A stretch of DNA of 64,000 bases from a bacterium. GTDB taxonomy: Bacteria > Fidelibacterota > Marinisomatia > Marinisomatales > JAHJCW01. The notes below the pieces were generated by a model. It was not told where the DNA came from. It saw nothing but the letters and a program-made list of their open reading frames with translations, and ran no database searches. The number at the start of each line of letters is the position of its first letter. The stretch's first letter is position 1. The stretch is from contig JANQGY010000013.1 of assembly GCA_028282845.1 (NCBI GenBank), positions 261,350 through 325,349 on the forward strand, written 5' to 3'. The position numbers and the translations under genes were made by a program. This document shows, piece after piece, positions 35,606 to 44,747 of the stretch.

Positions 35606-36661
35606 TTGGAGATTTATGATTTATTATCCTATATGGATGAGTTAAATGCCTCCGACCTGCATTTAAGTCCGAATTCTCCACCTATCTATCGCATAGACGG
35701 TGAATTAGTCAGGACCAAGCATGAACCTTTACCTCCCGATGATGTTCATCTATTGGTTTTTGACATAATGAGTGAAGAGCATCGTAAGCGCTATGAAGAA
35801 AATTTAGAAATTGATTTTTCATCCGAGTTCCATGGCATCGGACGTTTCCGAGTAAATGTTTTTCGCAGTTATTACGGCGAGGCGGTAGTCTTTAGAAAGA
35901 TTAGTGATTATACTTATACATTTGAAGAACTTGGCTTGCCGCAAGTGCTAAAGAAATTATCCTTGCAAGATCAGGGACTGATAATTATTACCGGACCAAC
36001 CGGAAGCGGCAAAACAACCACTTTGAATACCGTTATAAACTTTATCAATGAACGGGTACAAAAACATATCATCACAATAGAGGATCCGGTGGAATATGTG
36101 CATGACAGCAAAAAATCGTTGGTGACACACCGTGAAGTTGGAGTTAACACACACTCATTTGCGAATGCTTTAAGAAGCGCTTTGCGTGAAGACCCTGATG
36201 TTATCGTGGTAGGTGAGATGCGCGACATGGAAACAACTTCATTAGCGATCAGTGCCGCAGAAACCGGCCATTTGGTATTTGGAACTTTACATACAATGGA
36301 TGCACCACACACTATAGACAGGATTATTGATCAATTTCCACCAATTCAGCAGAATCAGATTAGATTGATGGTTAGTGAATCAATTATTGGAGTTATTACT
36401 CAAAGACTACTTAAGCGGAAAACGGGTGGACGTGTAGCAGCCTTTGAGATTTTAATCGGCATACCGGCTGTTTCCAATCTTATTCGGGAAGGTAAAACAT
36501 TCCAATTACCATCTGTAATACAAACACACGGTAAGATTGGAATGATTGGAATGGAACAATCCATTAAACAGCTATATGATCAATCTTTAATAACTAGAGA
36601 AGAAATGAACCGGGTTGAAAAGGAAAGTGATAAAATTATTGATAGTTTGAGCGGGGATTGA
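35606..36661 (+). CDS. PilT-type twitching ATPase (first copy)
   Basis: This is a 351-aa hexameric ATPase that depolymerises pili. The N-terminal PAS-like domain (MDELNASDLHLSPNSPPIYRIDGEL) is followed by Walker A GPTGSGKTTT (about residues 131-140), the Asp box EDPVEYVH, Walker B DVIVVGEMRD, and the His box GHLVFGTLHT (about 219-228). TTG is the likely start: a GGGGAG site sits about nine bases upstream, and family alignments extend upstream of the first ATG at codon 10. The AIRNLIRE retraction motif is represented by VSNLIREGK near 290. Confidence 0.93.
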   Translation: MEIYDLLSYMDELNASDLHLSPNSPPIYRIDGELVRTKHEPLPPDDVHLLVFDIMSEEHRKRYEENLEIDFSSEFHGIGRFRVNVFRSYYGEAVVFRKISDYTYTFEELGLPQVLKKLSLQDQGLIIITGPTGSGKTTTLNTVINFINERVQKHIITIEDPVEYVHDSKKSLVTHREVGVNTHSFANALRSALREDPDVIVVGEMRDMETTSLAISAAETGHLVFGTLHTMDAPHTIDRIIDQFPPIQQNQIRLMVSESIIGVITQRLLKRKTGGRVAAFEILIGIPAVSNLIREGKTFQLPSVIQTHGKIGMIGMEQSIKQLYDQSLITREEMNRVEKESDKIIDSLSGD

Positions 36662-36665
36662 TGTA

Positions 36666-37772
36666 ATGTATAGCATTGACACATTGCTGAAATTAATGAT
36701 TGAATCAAAAGCCAATGATTTATTTATAAGTCTCGGTTCTTATCCGATTTTACAGATATCCGGTGAATATTACCCGATCAAAGAAGCAAAGATCAGCAGT
36801 GAAATGTTGGCGGAATTCCGAAAAACACTTTTGGATTTTGAATACGAACGTATCTTTAGTAAAGAAAAAGAATTGGATTTTGCATACAATTTAGCAGGCG
36901 TAGGGCGTTTCCGTATCAACTATTTTACCCAGCGTGGTTCAGACGCACTCGTCGTTCATCATATCCCTACTGATATTCAAAAACCGGAAGAATTAGGATT
37001 GCCTGCCATACTACCTGATATTGCACTTGAAAACAAAGGATTGGTCTTGATTGTCGGCTCAGCCGGTTCAGGAAAATCTACTACGTTGGCTTCCTTAATT
37101 GATCATAGAAATACCAATAGATCCGGTCACATTCTTACTTTAGAAGATCCGATTGAGTTTTTACATCACCATAAAAAATCCATAGTTAATCAAAGGGAAA
37201 TAGGTCAAGATTCATTTTCGTTTAAAAAAGCCTTAAAAAGTGCCCTGCGTGAGAATCCATCGGCTTTGTTAATGGGGGAAATTCGCGATATGGAAACCAT
37301 CACCACCGCAGTTAATTTTGCGGAAACCGGACATTTAGTGCTTAGCACAATGCATGCAACAAACACTCAATTAGCGGTTGAAAGAATACTAAATATGTAC
37401 GGACCCGATTTGCAACATTCGGGAAGGGATCAGTTAAGCGAAAATGTTTTGGCCATCGTAGCCCAACGTCTGTTACCGTCAAAAACGAATAATGTGGTTC
37501 CGGTATTTGAAATATTGTTACCATCGTCACGCGTGAAAGACCTTATCAAAAAAGGCGAGATCCATCTGATGCCCCGTGCCCTCGAATTTTCTAAAGCTGA
37601 AGGAATGCAGACCTTTGATCAAGGATTATTTGAACTGTTCAAAGCAGATAAGATTACGGCGAATACTGCAATAAATTATTCGGATCATAAAACAGATATT
37701 ACCATGAAAATTAAAGCCGAGGGCTGGGACAATAAGGATTTTTCAATTGAATTATATAAGCAGGAGATCTAA
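36666..37772 (+). CDS. PilT/PilU-type ATPase (second copy)
   Basis: This is a 368-aa paralogue of the preceding gene, with Walker A GSAGSGKSTT (about residues 136-145), EDPIEFLH, Walker B ALLMGEIRD and ETGHLVLSTMHATN. It has diverged considerably, as PilU does from PilT, and probably assists retraction. The ATG lies five bases after the first copy's stop. A lone, degenerate receiver gene follows without a gap. Confidence 0.91.
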   Translation: MYSIDTLLKLMIESKANDLFISLGSYPILQISGEYYPIKEAKISSEMLAEFRKTLLDFEYERIFSKEKELDFAYNLAGVGRFRINYFTQRGSDALVVHHIPTDIQKPEELGLPAILPDIALENKGLVLIVGSAGSGKSTTLASLIDHRNTNRSGHILTLEDPIEFLHHHKKSIVNQREIGQDSFSFKKALKSALRENPSALLMGEIRDMETITTAVNFAETGHLVLSTMHATNTQLAVERILNMYGPDLQHSGRDQLSENVLAIVAQRLLPSKTNNVVPVFEILLPSSRVKDLIKKGEIHLMPRALEFSKAEGMQTFDQGLFELFKADKITANTAINYSDHKTDITMKIKAEGWDNKDFSIELYKQEI

Positions 37773-38150
37773 TTGACCAGTAAAATAATTATAATTGCAG
37801 ATAAGAAGAAAGCAGCGATTGATTCAATTAATCAGTATCTGCATGAACATGGTTACGAGGTAAAAGTCGTATATGATGGGTTAGACGGGCTTAATGCTGT
37901 CAGGCAGGAAAAACCTGATTTGGTATTGATCGAGCCGGCTTTGCCCGGATTCAATGGATTTCAAATCTGTAGTTTGTTGAAATATGATATAAAATACGAG
38001 GATATTATTATCATAATGTTGTCAGACAGTTCCAGTGATCGTGAGAAACAATTAGCTGATACAAGCGGATCGGATGGTATTTTAACAACACCGATTGATC
38101 TGAACGAACTATTAGGGATCCTAAAAACAATTGATTTGAAGAACGAATGA
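37773..38150 (+). CDS. Degenerate (non-phosphorylatable) receiver-domain protein
   Basis: This 125-aa single receiver domain keeps the fold but has lost the phosphorylation chemistry. The acidic pair is replaced in IIADKKKAA, the phospho-acceptor position reads LIEPALPGFNG with Glu for Asp, and the conserved Lys-Pro is TPID. It starts with TTG immediately after the PilT-like stop and overlaps the peptidase gene by four bases, so it is embedded in the operon. It may serve as a constitutively 'on' or scaffolding receiver for pilus control. Glu at the acceptor site can mimic phosphorylation. Confidence 0.85.
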   Translation: MTSKIIIIADKKKAAIDSINQYLHEHGYEVKVVYDGLDGLNAVRQEKPDLVLIEPALPGFNGFQICSLLKYDIKYEDIIIIMLSDSSSDREKQLADTSGSDGILTTPIDLNELLGILKTIDLKNE

Positions 38151-38908
38151 ATATCGTACTAATTATAATATTAGGATTGATCATTGGCAGTTTCTTGAAT
38201 GTCTGTATCTACAGGCTGCCAAGAGATATGTCCATCGTAAAGCCTCGCTCAAAATGTACGCATTGTGATCACCAAATAAGAAGCTGGGAGAATATTCCAC
38301 TAATCAGTTATTTATTCCTCAAAGGAAAGTGTTCAAGCTGTAGAACCAAAATTCCGGTTAGATATCCATTGGTGGAAATTTTAACAGCAGTGGTTTACTA
38401 CATTATATATTTTCATTATGGATTGACGATTGAGACCTTTGTTCTAATAGCGTTTTTCAGTATAGTAATAGTTTTAACATTTATTGATATTGATTTTCAG
38501 CGCTTGCCCAACAACTTGTTGATCATCGCTCTAATACCCGCACTAATATTTGTATTTTTGCAATTTCCAAACAATTGGCTAAATCATTTGATCGGTGGAT
38601 TAGTGCTTACGATACTATTTTTGTTCATTGGTTACTTAGGAAAATTGGTTTACAAAGTAGATAGTATGGGAATGGGTGATGTAAAATATGCCGGACTTAT
38701 TGGGCTTTTGTTGGGGCTTAAATTAGGGATGTTGGCTTTTATTATAGCGTTTTTTTCTGCGGCACTACTGATTTTAATTATGGCGTTGGGCAAGAGAATA
38801 AACAGGAAACAAAGATTAGCGTTCGGGCCTTTTTTAAGCTTGGGTTGTTTTATAGCTTTATTTTGGGGAGCAGAAATTATTTATTGGTACATGAATTTTT
38901 ATAGATAA
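38147..38908 (+). CDS. Prepilin peptidase / N-methyltransferase (PilD)
   Basis: This is a 253-aa polytopic aspartic protease that cleaves prepilin leaders after Gly and methylates the new N-terminus. The cytoplasmic zinc-binding loop has CTHC (about residues 38-41) and CSSC (about 63-66). The catalytic aspartates lie in DIDFQRLPN (about 116-124) and GMGDVKYAG (about 174-182). Around seven to eight helices are visible. It should process the pilins encoded at 43.2-47.4 kb. Confidence 0.94.
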   Translation: MNIVLIIILGLIIGSFLNVCIYRLPRDMSIVKPRSKCTHCDHQIRSWENIPLISYLFLKGKCSSCRTKIPVRYPLVEILTAVVYYIIYFHYGLTIETFVLIAFFSIVIVLTFIDIDFQRLPNNLLIIALIPALIFVFLQFPNNWLNHLIGGLVLTILFLFIGYLGKLVYKVDSMGMGDVKYAGLIGLLLGLKLGMLAFIIAFFSAALLILIMALGKRINRKQRLAFGPFLSLGCFIALFWGAEIIYWYMNFYR

Positions 38909-38917
38909 ACAGAAAAC

Positions 38918-40603
38918 ATGGTAGCCGAAACTAAACAATTAGGTCAGATGTTCATTGATGCAGGGATGATAGATAATACTAAACTGCAGGAGGCACTTAA
39001 TTATAAAAAAGAGCACAATGTATATATTGGCAAAGCGTTAGTTTCTCTGAAGATGGTTTCTGAAGACGATGTTATTAGAATGGTCAGCGAGCAATTGAGA
39101 ATTCCTACAGTTGATCCTTTAACATTTAAAATCAAAAAGAGAACACTGAATTTGGTTCGCGAAGAAAGCGCAAAAAGACTAAAAGTAGTACCGCTATTCC
39201 GTCTTGAAAATGTACTTACCGTTGCTTGCTCAGATCAAAACAATGTACACGTTGTTGATGACTTAAGTGAAGAAACGGTAATGGAAATCAACATAGTATT
39301 GGCTACCGAAAGAAATATCGAACAAGCGCTTGATCTACATCATCGGATACAAACACAAGAAGAGTTAACTACGCGACAGAAAGCCGCTGTAGATCAACAA
39401 GTAGCTGTTCGGAATGAACCGGCAGTACAATCAACAGAAATATCCGTTGATACAGAAATTATTGAAGCGGTTAATATGCTAATGGACAGTGCCGTTAAAA
39501 TGGGCGCTAGTGACATACATATTGACCCGAGAGAAAATGATGTTAGGATCAGGTTCCGGGTGGATGGAGTACTTCAACAATATTACACTATACCAATCGA
39601 ATCTTTGCCGTCTGTTATATCAAGATTAAAGATTTTGGCCGGAATGGACATCGCCGAGACAAGACGCCACCAAGACGGACGTTTCAGACATGAAACCGAT
39701 AAATCGGTAGTAGATGTGAGGTGCGCAACTTACCCGACACCGCAGGGTGAAAAAATGGTTATGCGTGTTCTGGATGCTACACGCGGTCAGATTGCCTTAA
39801 ATAAACTTGGTTTTAGTGAAGATATGATGAAACAATGGGATAAGGTTGTCCATGCCCCGCACGGATTGGTCTTGGTAACCGGACCAACCGGATCAGGTAA
39901 ATCCACTACATTGTATGCCACATTAAATGTAATCAATTCGGAAGAAATAAATGTACTGACGGTAGAAGACCCAATCGAATACTCGTTAGATAATATTAAT
40001 CAAAGTCAAATTAACGAAAAGGCCGGTATAACTTTTTCATCGTCGCTCAGAGCAATGTTAAGATTAGACCCTGATGTCATTATGGTTGGTGAGATGCGCG
40101 ACCGGGAAACAATCGAATTGGCAATTCGAGCGGCACTCACCGGACATATCGTCTTTAGCACTTTACATACCAACGATGCCTCATCGGCTTATACAAGAAT
40201 ACTAAATATGGGCGTTGATGCTTTTTTGGCAAGCTCAACCATACGAGCAATTTTAGCTCAAAGATTGATCAGACGCTTGTGTCCGCAGTGTAAAAAAGCT
40301 GTCAAACCTACTAAAGCCATGCTGGAATATTTAGATGTACAAGATACATTTAAAGGCGAGTTATTTGAACCGGTGGGCTGTTTTGCCTGCCGGAATAATG
40401 GTTATGCCGGAAGAGCCGGTGTATATGAACTATTAATACCGAATGAAGAAATTATGGAATTGGTAAACAATCATGCGACATCGGTTGAAATTGAAAAAGT
40501 GGCAATTAAAAATGGTATGACAACTTTAGATGAATCCGCTCGCCAATATGTTTTGGATGGCGTAACATCAATTGATGAAATGTCAAGGATATCATTAGTA
40601 TAA
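38918..40603 (+). CDS. Pilus extension ATPase (PilB/GspE)
   Basis: This is a 561-aa assembly motor. The N-terminal MshEN-type domain (about residues 1-160) could bind c-di-GMP or partner proteins. It is followed by a linker and the catalytic domain, with Walker A GPTGSGKST (about 327-335), Asp box VEDPIEYS, Walker B DVIMVGEMRD and HIVFSTLHTND. A zinc motif is formed by CPQC (about 452-455) and CFAC (about 488-491). Length and order are standard for PilB. Confidence 0.94.
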   Translation: MVAETKQLGQMFIDAGMIDNTKLQEALNYKKEHNVYIGKALVSLKMVSEDDVIRMVSEQLRIPTVDPLTFKIKKRTLNLVREESAKRLKVVPLFRLENVLTVACSDQNNVHVVDDLSEETVMEINIVLATERNIEQALDLHHRIQTQEELTTRQKAAVDQQVAVRNEPAVQSTEISVDTEIIEAVNMLMDSAVKMGASDIHIDPRENDVRIRFRVDGVLQQYYTIPIESLPSVISRLKILAGMDIAETRRHQDGRFRHETDKSVVDVRCATYPTPQGEKMVMRVLDATRGQIALNKLGFSEDMMKQWDKVVHAPHGLVLVTGPTGSGKSTTLYATLNVINSEEINVLTVEDPIEYSLDNINQSQINEKAGITFSSSLRAMLRLDPDVIMVGEMRDRETIELAIRAALTGHIVFSTLHTNDASSAYTRILNMGVDAFLASSTIRAILAQRLIRRLCPQCKKAVKPTKAMLEYLDVQDTFKGELFEPVGCFACRNNGYAGRAGVYELLIPNEEIMELVNNHATSVEIEKVAIKNGMTTLDESARQYVLDGVTSIDEMSRISLV

Positions 40604-40610
40604 ATATAGC

Positions 40611-41990
40611 ATGAAGTATTTATTAGGAATATCGCCTTCAAAAACTGCTGATAATAAAGGATTTATTAGCGATCTAACAACACTATTGACCAATAAAAGC
40701 GATGTTATAACAAAAGGGCAATCGTTTACTACTTTGTTGTCCTATTTAGCGGTGGAAGAATACAATGTCATTTTGATTGACTGGGAATTATTAGATGGCA
40801 GTTTTGAAGAATTTAATAAAAGATTAAGTCGTATAAATAAAAATATACCGCTAATTATCTATACCGATGATAAACAGATTAGCGGTGAATTATGTACAGT
40901 TTGCGATACACTATTTACAATTATTCCAAGAAGTGAAGCGCTTACTAAAACACCGGAAGCTATTAAACGTATTAAAAAATATTATTCAATTGTCAGAGAG
41001 GCGGATGAACATGCCAAGTCGGTTCTCAGACCGAGCGGGTTTAACAGCCTTATCGGAAACTCCGATCTAACGCTGTTAGTTTATCAACAATTGATCAGGG
41101 TATCGCAGACAGATTTCACTACGTTGATATTAGGCGGCAGTGGCAGCGGTAAAGAGTTATCGGCAAGAACCATCCATCAATTAAGTACGCGTCAGAGCAA
41201 ATCATTTGTATCGCTTAATTGTGCCGCGATACCGGCAACTTTGCAGGAAAGCGAATTGTTCGGCTATGAAAAAGGTGCTTTTACCGGAGCTGATAAAGCG
41301 AAGGAAGGTAAATTCGAGCTTGCCGATAACGGTACTTTATTTTTGGATGAGGTCGGCGATATGCCGATTGATCTACAGGCAAAATTATTACGGGTGCTTG
41401 AAGACAGTACCTTTACACGTGTAGGCGGAGTGAAAGAGCAAACTGTTGATGCACGCTTCATTGCCGCTACAAATCGTGACCTCGCGCGGATGGTTGGCAG
41501 CGGTGATTTCCGTTCAGATCTGTTTTACCGTTTGAACGTAATCCCGATTGAGTTACCGCAATTACGCGATCGTGGCGACGATATTGTATTATTAATTATA
41601 AATTTGATCGGTAAAATGATTAGCGGTAACAAGCTGAAAATTAAAGCAATCACCTGGAGTTTAATTAACAAATTAAAATCCATGGAACTGAAAGGCAATG
41701 TAAGGGAATTAGAAAACTTACTGACAAGAATACTTTTTCACACGACCGGTTCAGTTATCAATGACAAGGTATTAAATAATATCAATATGCAGGATACGGT
41801 TATAGTATCAGAAGATTCACAAGGAACATCAAGGAATCAACAAATACAACCTTTGTGGGAAGTCGAGAAAGAAATGATCGAAAGAGCACTTGAAATATAT
41901 CCTAACAATCTTTCCAAAATTGCTAATAAACTGGAAATTTCAAGATCTTCCTTATATCGTAAATTGAAAAAATATGGTTTACAGGATTAA
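40611..41990 (+). CDS. Sigma-54-dependent activator with divergent receiver
   Basis: This is a 459-aa NtrC/PilR-type activator. The N-terminal domain (about residues 1-125) looks like a receiver with an Asp in LIDWELLDG but without the usual N-terminal acidic pair, so phosphorylation is doubtful. The AAA+ domain has Walker A GGSGSGKE (about 181-188), the sigma-54-contact loop GAFTGA (about 224-229) and Walker B LFLDEVGDMP. The C-terminal Fis-type helix-turn-helix reads LSKIANKLEISRSSLYRKLKKYG. It probably drives sigma-54 promoters such as that before pilA at 46543. Confidence 0.9.
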   Translation: MKYLLGISPSKTADNKGFISDLTTLLTNKSDVITKGQSFTTLLSYLAVEEYNVILIDWELLDGSFEEFNKRLSRINKNIPLIIYTDDKQISGELCTVCDTLFTIIPRSEALTKTPEAIKRIKKYYSIVREADEHAKSVLRPSGFNSLIGNSDLTLLVYQQLIRVSQTDFTTLILGGSGSGKELSARTIHQLSTRQSKSFVSLNCAAIPATLQESELFGYEKGAFTGADKAKEGKFELADNGTLFLDEVGDMPIDLQAKLLRVLEDSTFTRVGGVKEQTVDARFIAATNRDLARMVGSGDFRSDLFYRLNVIPIELPQLRDRGDDIVLLIINLIGKMISGNKLKIKAITWSLINKLKSMELKGNVRELENLLTRILFHTTGSVINDKVLNNINMQDTVIVSEDSQGTSRNQQIQPLWEVEKEMIERALEIYPNNLSKIANKLEISRSSLYRKLKKYGLQD

Positions 41991-41995
41991 AACTT

Positions 41996-43207
41996 ATGCC
42001 ACAGTTTCAGGTAAAATCAATTAATGCAGAAGGTAAAATATTTGAGGCTATTGTCAATGCCGCAAACACCGTGGAAGTTTATAATGAAGCTTCTTCAAAA
42101 AATGAAAGTATCCTGTCGGTAAAAAAATATAAAGAGCCTTTCAGCTTCACACGGTTTCAGAATATGCTGTATCGGGTTAAGCCGCAAGAACTAGAAAACT
42201 TTACCTCACAATTAGTTGTTATGCTGAGAGCCGGAGTGCCGTTAGTAGAGAGTCTCAAGACGATTGGGTCCCAGTTAGAATCGGATAAAATGGAAGAAAT
42301 CGTTAAGGATATTATTGACAAAGTTAGTGGAGGAATGGTTTTTTCAAAGGCTTTGAGTAATTATCCGCGGGTTTTTAATTCTTTATATGTCAGCATGGTA
42401 AAAGTAGGTGAAACCACCGGTTCAATGGATTTGGTTTTAGACCATGTGCGATCATTTTTACATCATGATATTGAAGTAAAGCGGAGAGTGAAATCTGCTA
42501 TGCGTTACCCGATAATTGTGATGGGAATATTAGTAATTGCTTTCGTGGCTGTTGTGGCTTTTGTTATACCACAATTCTCGGCCATGTTTGCGTCAGCGAG
42601 TATTGAACTGCCATTACCAACTCGAATATTAATTTTAATTAGTGATTTATTTACTAAATATTGGATGGGAACTTTGGCGGGCGTGATAATTTTGGGTGGA
42701 TTATTGAGGTTTTATCTGAATAAGCCGGCCGGAGCGTATCAATTTGACTTGCTTAAGCTTATGATGCCGGTATTCAAAAATATTGTTATCGAGTCCTCAA
42801 TTGCTCGGTTTGCTCATATTTTAGAAACGCTGAGTAAAAGTGGTGTAAAAATTATTAAAGCGTTGGAAATCACGCGGGAAACTATAGAAAACAGGGTAAT
42901 CGCTAAGGATATTGAGAATGCTATTGCAAAGGTTTCCAAAGGTGTGCCGATCGCCGAGGCTTTGTCGGACAGTAATTATTTTCCAAAAATGACCTTGATG
43001 ATGATCGGTGCCGGTGAGAAATCAGGGGCCCTAGAGGCAATGCTCCTGAATATTGCTCAACAATATGATACATCTGTAAACTTAAAAATAGAAGGACTTT
43101 CAGCGGCTATTGAACCATTACTAACGATTGTTATTGCCGTTTTTCTGTTAATATTTGCAATGGCAATATTTTTGCCAATGTGGAGTATGACCGATCTGGT
43201 CGGCTAA
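41996..43207 (+). CDS. Pilus platform protein (PilC/GspF)
   Basis: This is a 403-aa inner-membrane platform for pilin assembly. Two T2SSF domains (about residues 65-190 and 270-395) are visible, each with the LxxGVPLxxxL pattern (MLRAGVPLVESLKTI, LSKSGVKIIKALEI) and the VxxGETTGSMD / IGAGEKSGALE motifs, with three membrane helices. It begins five bases after the sigma-54 activator gene, so this activator gene lies within the structural operon. Confidence 0.93.
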   Translation: MPQFQVKSINAEGKIFEAIVNAANTVEVYNEASSKNESILSVKKYKEPFSFTRFQNMLYRVKPQELENFTSQLVVMLRAGVPLVESLKTIGSQLESDKMEEIVKDIIDKVSGGMVFSKALSNYPRVFNSLYVSMVKVGETTGSMDLVLDHVRSFLHHDIEVKRRVKSAMRYPIIVMGILVIAFVAVVAFVIPQFSAMFASASIELPLPTRILILISDLFTKYWMGTLAGVIILGGLLRFYLNKPAGAYQFDLLKLMMPVFKNIVIESSIARFAHILETLSKSGVKIIKALEITRETIENRVIAKDIENAIAKVSKGVPIAEALSDSNYFPKMTLMMIGAGEKSGALEAMLLNIAQQYDTSVNLKIEGLSAAIEPLLTIVIAVFLLIFAMAIFLPMWSMTDLVG

Positions 43208-43227
43208 ATAAGTTAAGCATATTTAGT

Positions 43228-43713
43228 ATGATCGCGATTTGTAATAGTAGCAGGGGATTCACGTTAATCGAGACCATTATAGTGGTAGTCATCATAGGAA
43301 TTGTTGCAATTGTAGCTATTCCGCGCTTTAATGAAACAATCCAATCAAAACGATTATATGATGCGACAGAAAAACTCTATGACGATCTAAATTATTGCAG
43401 GGACTACGCTATAGCCCAACATACCAATACTTGGATAGAGTTCGAATCTAGTCAGGAAAAGTATCGTTTATTTTATGGTGATTCATGGGCGGCCCGAAAT
43501 GCTCTTATTGATCCGGCACGCAGCTCTGATGATTGGTTTGTTATCAACGATACTTTTTTAGGAGTCGAAATACAATCTACATCGTTCTCGGGCAACCGTA
43601 TTTCATTTAATTGGTGGGGAACGCCTAGCGAAGGCGGAACCGTTGTCTTGACTAACGGGATTACAAGTAAAACAATCACTGTTCAACCCGAAACAGGTTA
43701 TGTGGAAAAATAA
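43228..43713 (+). CDS. Minor pseudopilin (GspH/FimU-like)
   Basis: This is a 161-aa pilin-like protein. A class III leader ends at Gly before FTLIETIIVVVIIGIVAIVAI, with Glu at mature position 5. The soluble domain has a GspH-like beta pattern (YDDLNYCRDYAIAQ ... GTVVLTNG). I take the ATG at 43228, which gives a 10-residue leader. An earlier in-frame ATG inside pilC would give an implausibly long leader. The end overlaps the next gene by 14 bases. Confidence 0.85.
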   Translation: MIAICNSSRGFTLIETIIVVVIIGIVAIVAIPRFNETIQSKRLYDATEKLYDDLNYCRDYAIAQHTNTWIEFESSQEKYRLFYGDSWAARNALIDPARSSDDWFVINDTFLGVEIQSTSFSGNRISFNWWGTPSEGGTVVLTNGITSKTITVQPETGYVEK

Positions 43714-44212
43714 AACGTATAATCAGAACGGTTTTACTTTAATGGATATTGTGATCGGAGTTACATTTTTATCTTTTGCATTCTTGGCTACTCTGCGAAT
43801 AACTAATGATCTGCAATACAAACTTGACCAAAGGGATTTACAAATTCGCGCAGTGTCAATTGCAAATAGTATGATGTCAATTATCAGGTCGGTTAATTTT
43901 GATGAAAACTGGCCTTCCGGTACCCATACTGGCGCTTCCAGTCTTGGTATGGAAGCATCATTAATTTATGATGATATTGATGATTTTATGCTCACTCCTG
44001 AGAGCATTGCTAACTTTGGGGTAACCGCAAACGGATTCGGTATCACTATTAGCGTTTATTATATTGATCCGACAACAACACCGCCTAATTTAACCGTGCC
44101 GTTGACGGGAGGGCTGTATTCCAATTTTAAAAGAATTGATATAACTATAACTCATACGGATTTGTCAGAACCGGTTGAGTTATCTGCAATTGTAACGCCT
44201 AATGTATATTAG
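43700..44212 (+). CDS. Minor pseudopilin (PilV/GspI-like)
   Basis: This is a 170-aa protein with a short leader MWKNKTYNQNG, cleavage before FTLMDIVIGVTFLSFAFLA, and Asp instead of Glu at mature position 5. The soluble part is beta-rich and Thr/Asn-rich. It overlaps both flanking pilin genes, so the four minor pilins are made as a coupled set. PilV/GspI-like assignment comes from order and length. Confidence 0.8.
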   Translation: MWKNKTYNQNGFTLMDIVIGVTFLSFAFLATLRITNDLQYKLDQRDLQIRAVSIANSMMSIIRSVNFDENWPSGTHTGASSLGMEASLIYDDIDDFMLTPESIANFGVTANGFGITISVYYIDPTTTPPNLTVPLTGGLYSNFKRIDITITHTDLSEPVELSAIVTPNVY

Positions 44213-44747
44213 TAGAAAATCAGAAGGATATACCCTGATCGAATTGATCGTTTCTACGGCATTAATTGGTATCGTTGCATCAATTTTGGTATATGTAATG
44301 GTATCCATAATCGGAATATTGCAGGATAATCAAGTAAGAAAACAATTGTTAATGGATGGTTACAATGCAACTGCAAAATTTGTCAGGGAGTGTGAATTGA
44401 TTGATAAGGAGGCTGATCTGCTATCAGCAAGTACCGATCAAGTCCAGTTTATAACAAATATTAGCGACTCATATTTTACAATTACGTACCAAATAATTAA
44501 CGGTGAATTGCAGAGAACGGTTGACGCCGGTTCGCCGGTAATACTGACCGCTAATGTGTCAGGACAATTTGAATATTATACAAAAAATCATATATCCTTA
44601 GCACCTCCGCTATCTTCCGCACAATTGGTAACTGTGCGTCGCGTAAGATTAATTTTAAATATGTTGAATGACGGCGGTGGCACTGTTTATATTTACACAG
44701 TTGATGCATTTCCGGAGAATTATCGGTTTTCCGGAGGAGGTTCATAA
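44202..44747 (+). CDS. Minor pseudopilin (PilW/GspJ-like)
   Basis: This is a 181-aa protein with leader MYISRKSEG cut before YTLIELIVSTALIGIVASILVYVMV (Glu5 present), followed by a helix and a beta-sheet domain of GspJ/PilW type (QVQFITNISDSYFTITYQI). It overlaps the preceding gene by 11 bases, and its TAA shares one base with the next ATG. Confidence 0.82.
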   Translation: MYISRKSEGYTLIELIVSTALIGIVASILVYVMVSIIGILQDNQVRKQLLMDGYNATAKFVRECELIDKEADLLSASTDQVQFITNISDSYFTITYQIINGELQRTVDAGSPVILTANVSGQFEYYTKNHISLAPPLSSAQLVTVRRVRLILNMLNDGGGTVYIYTVDAFPENYRFSGGGS

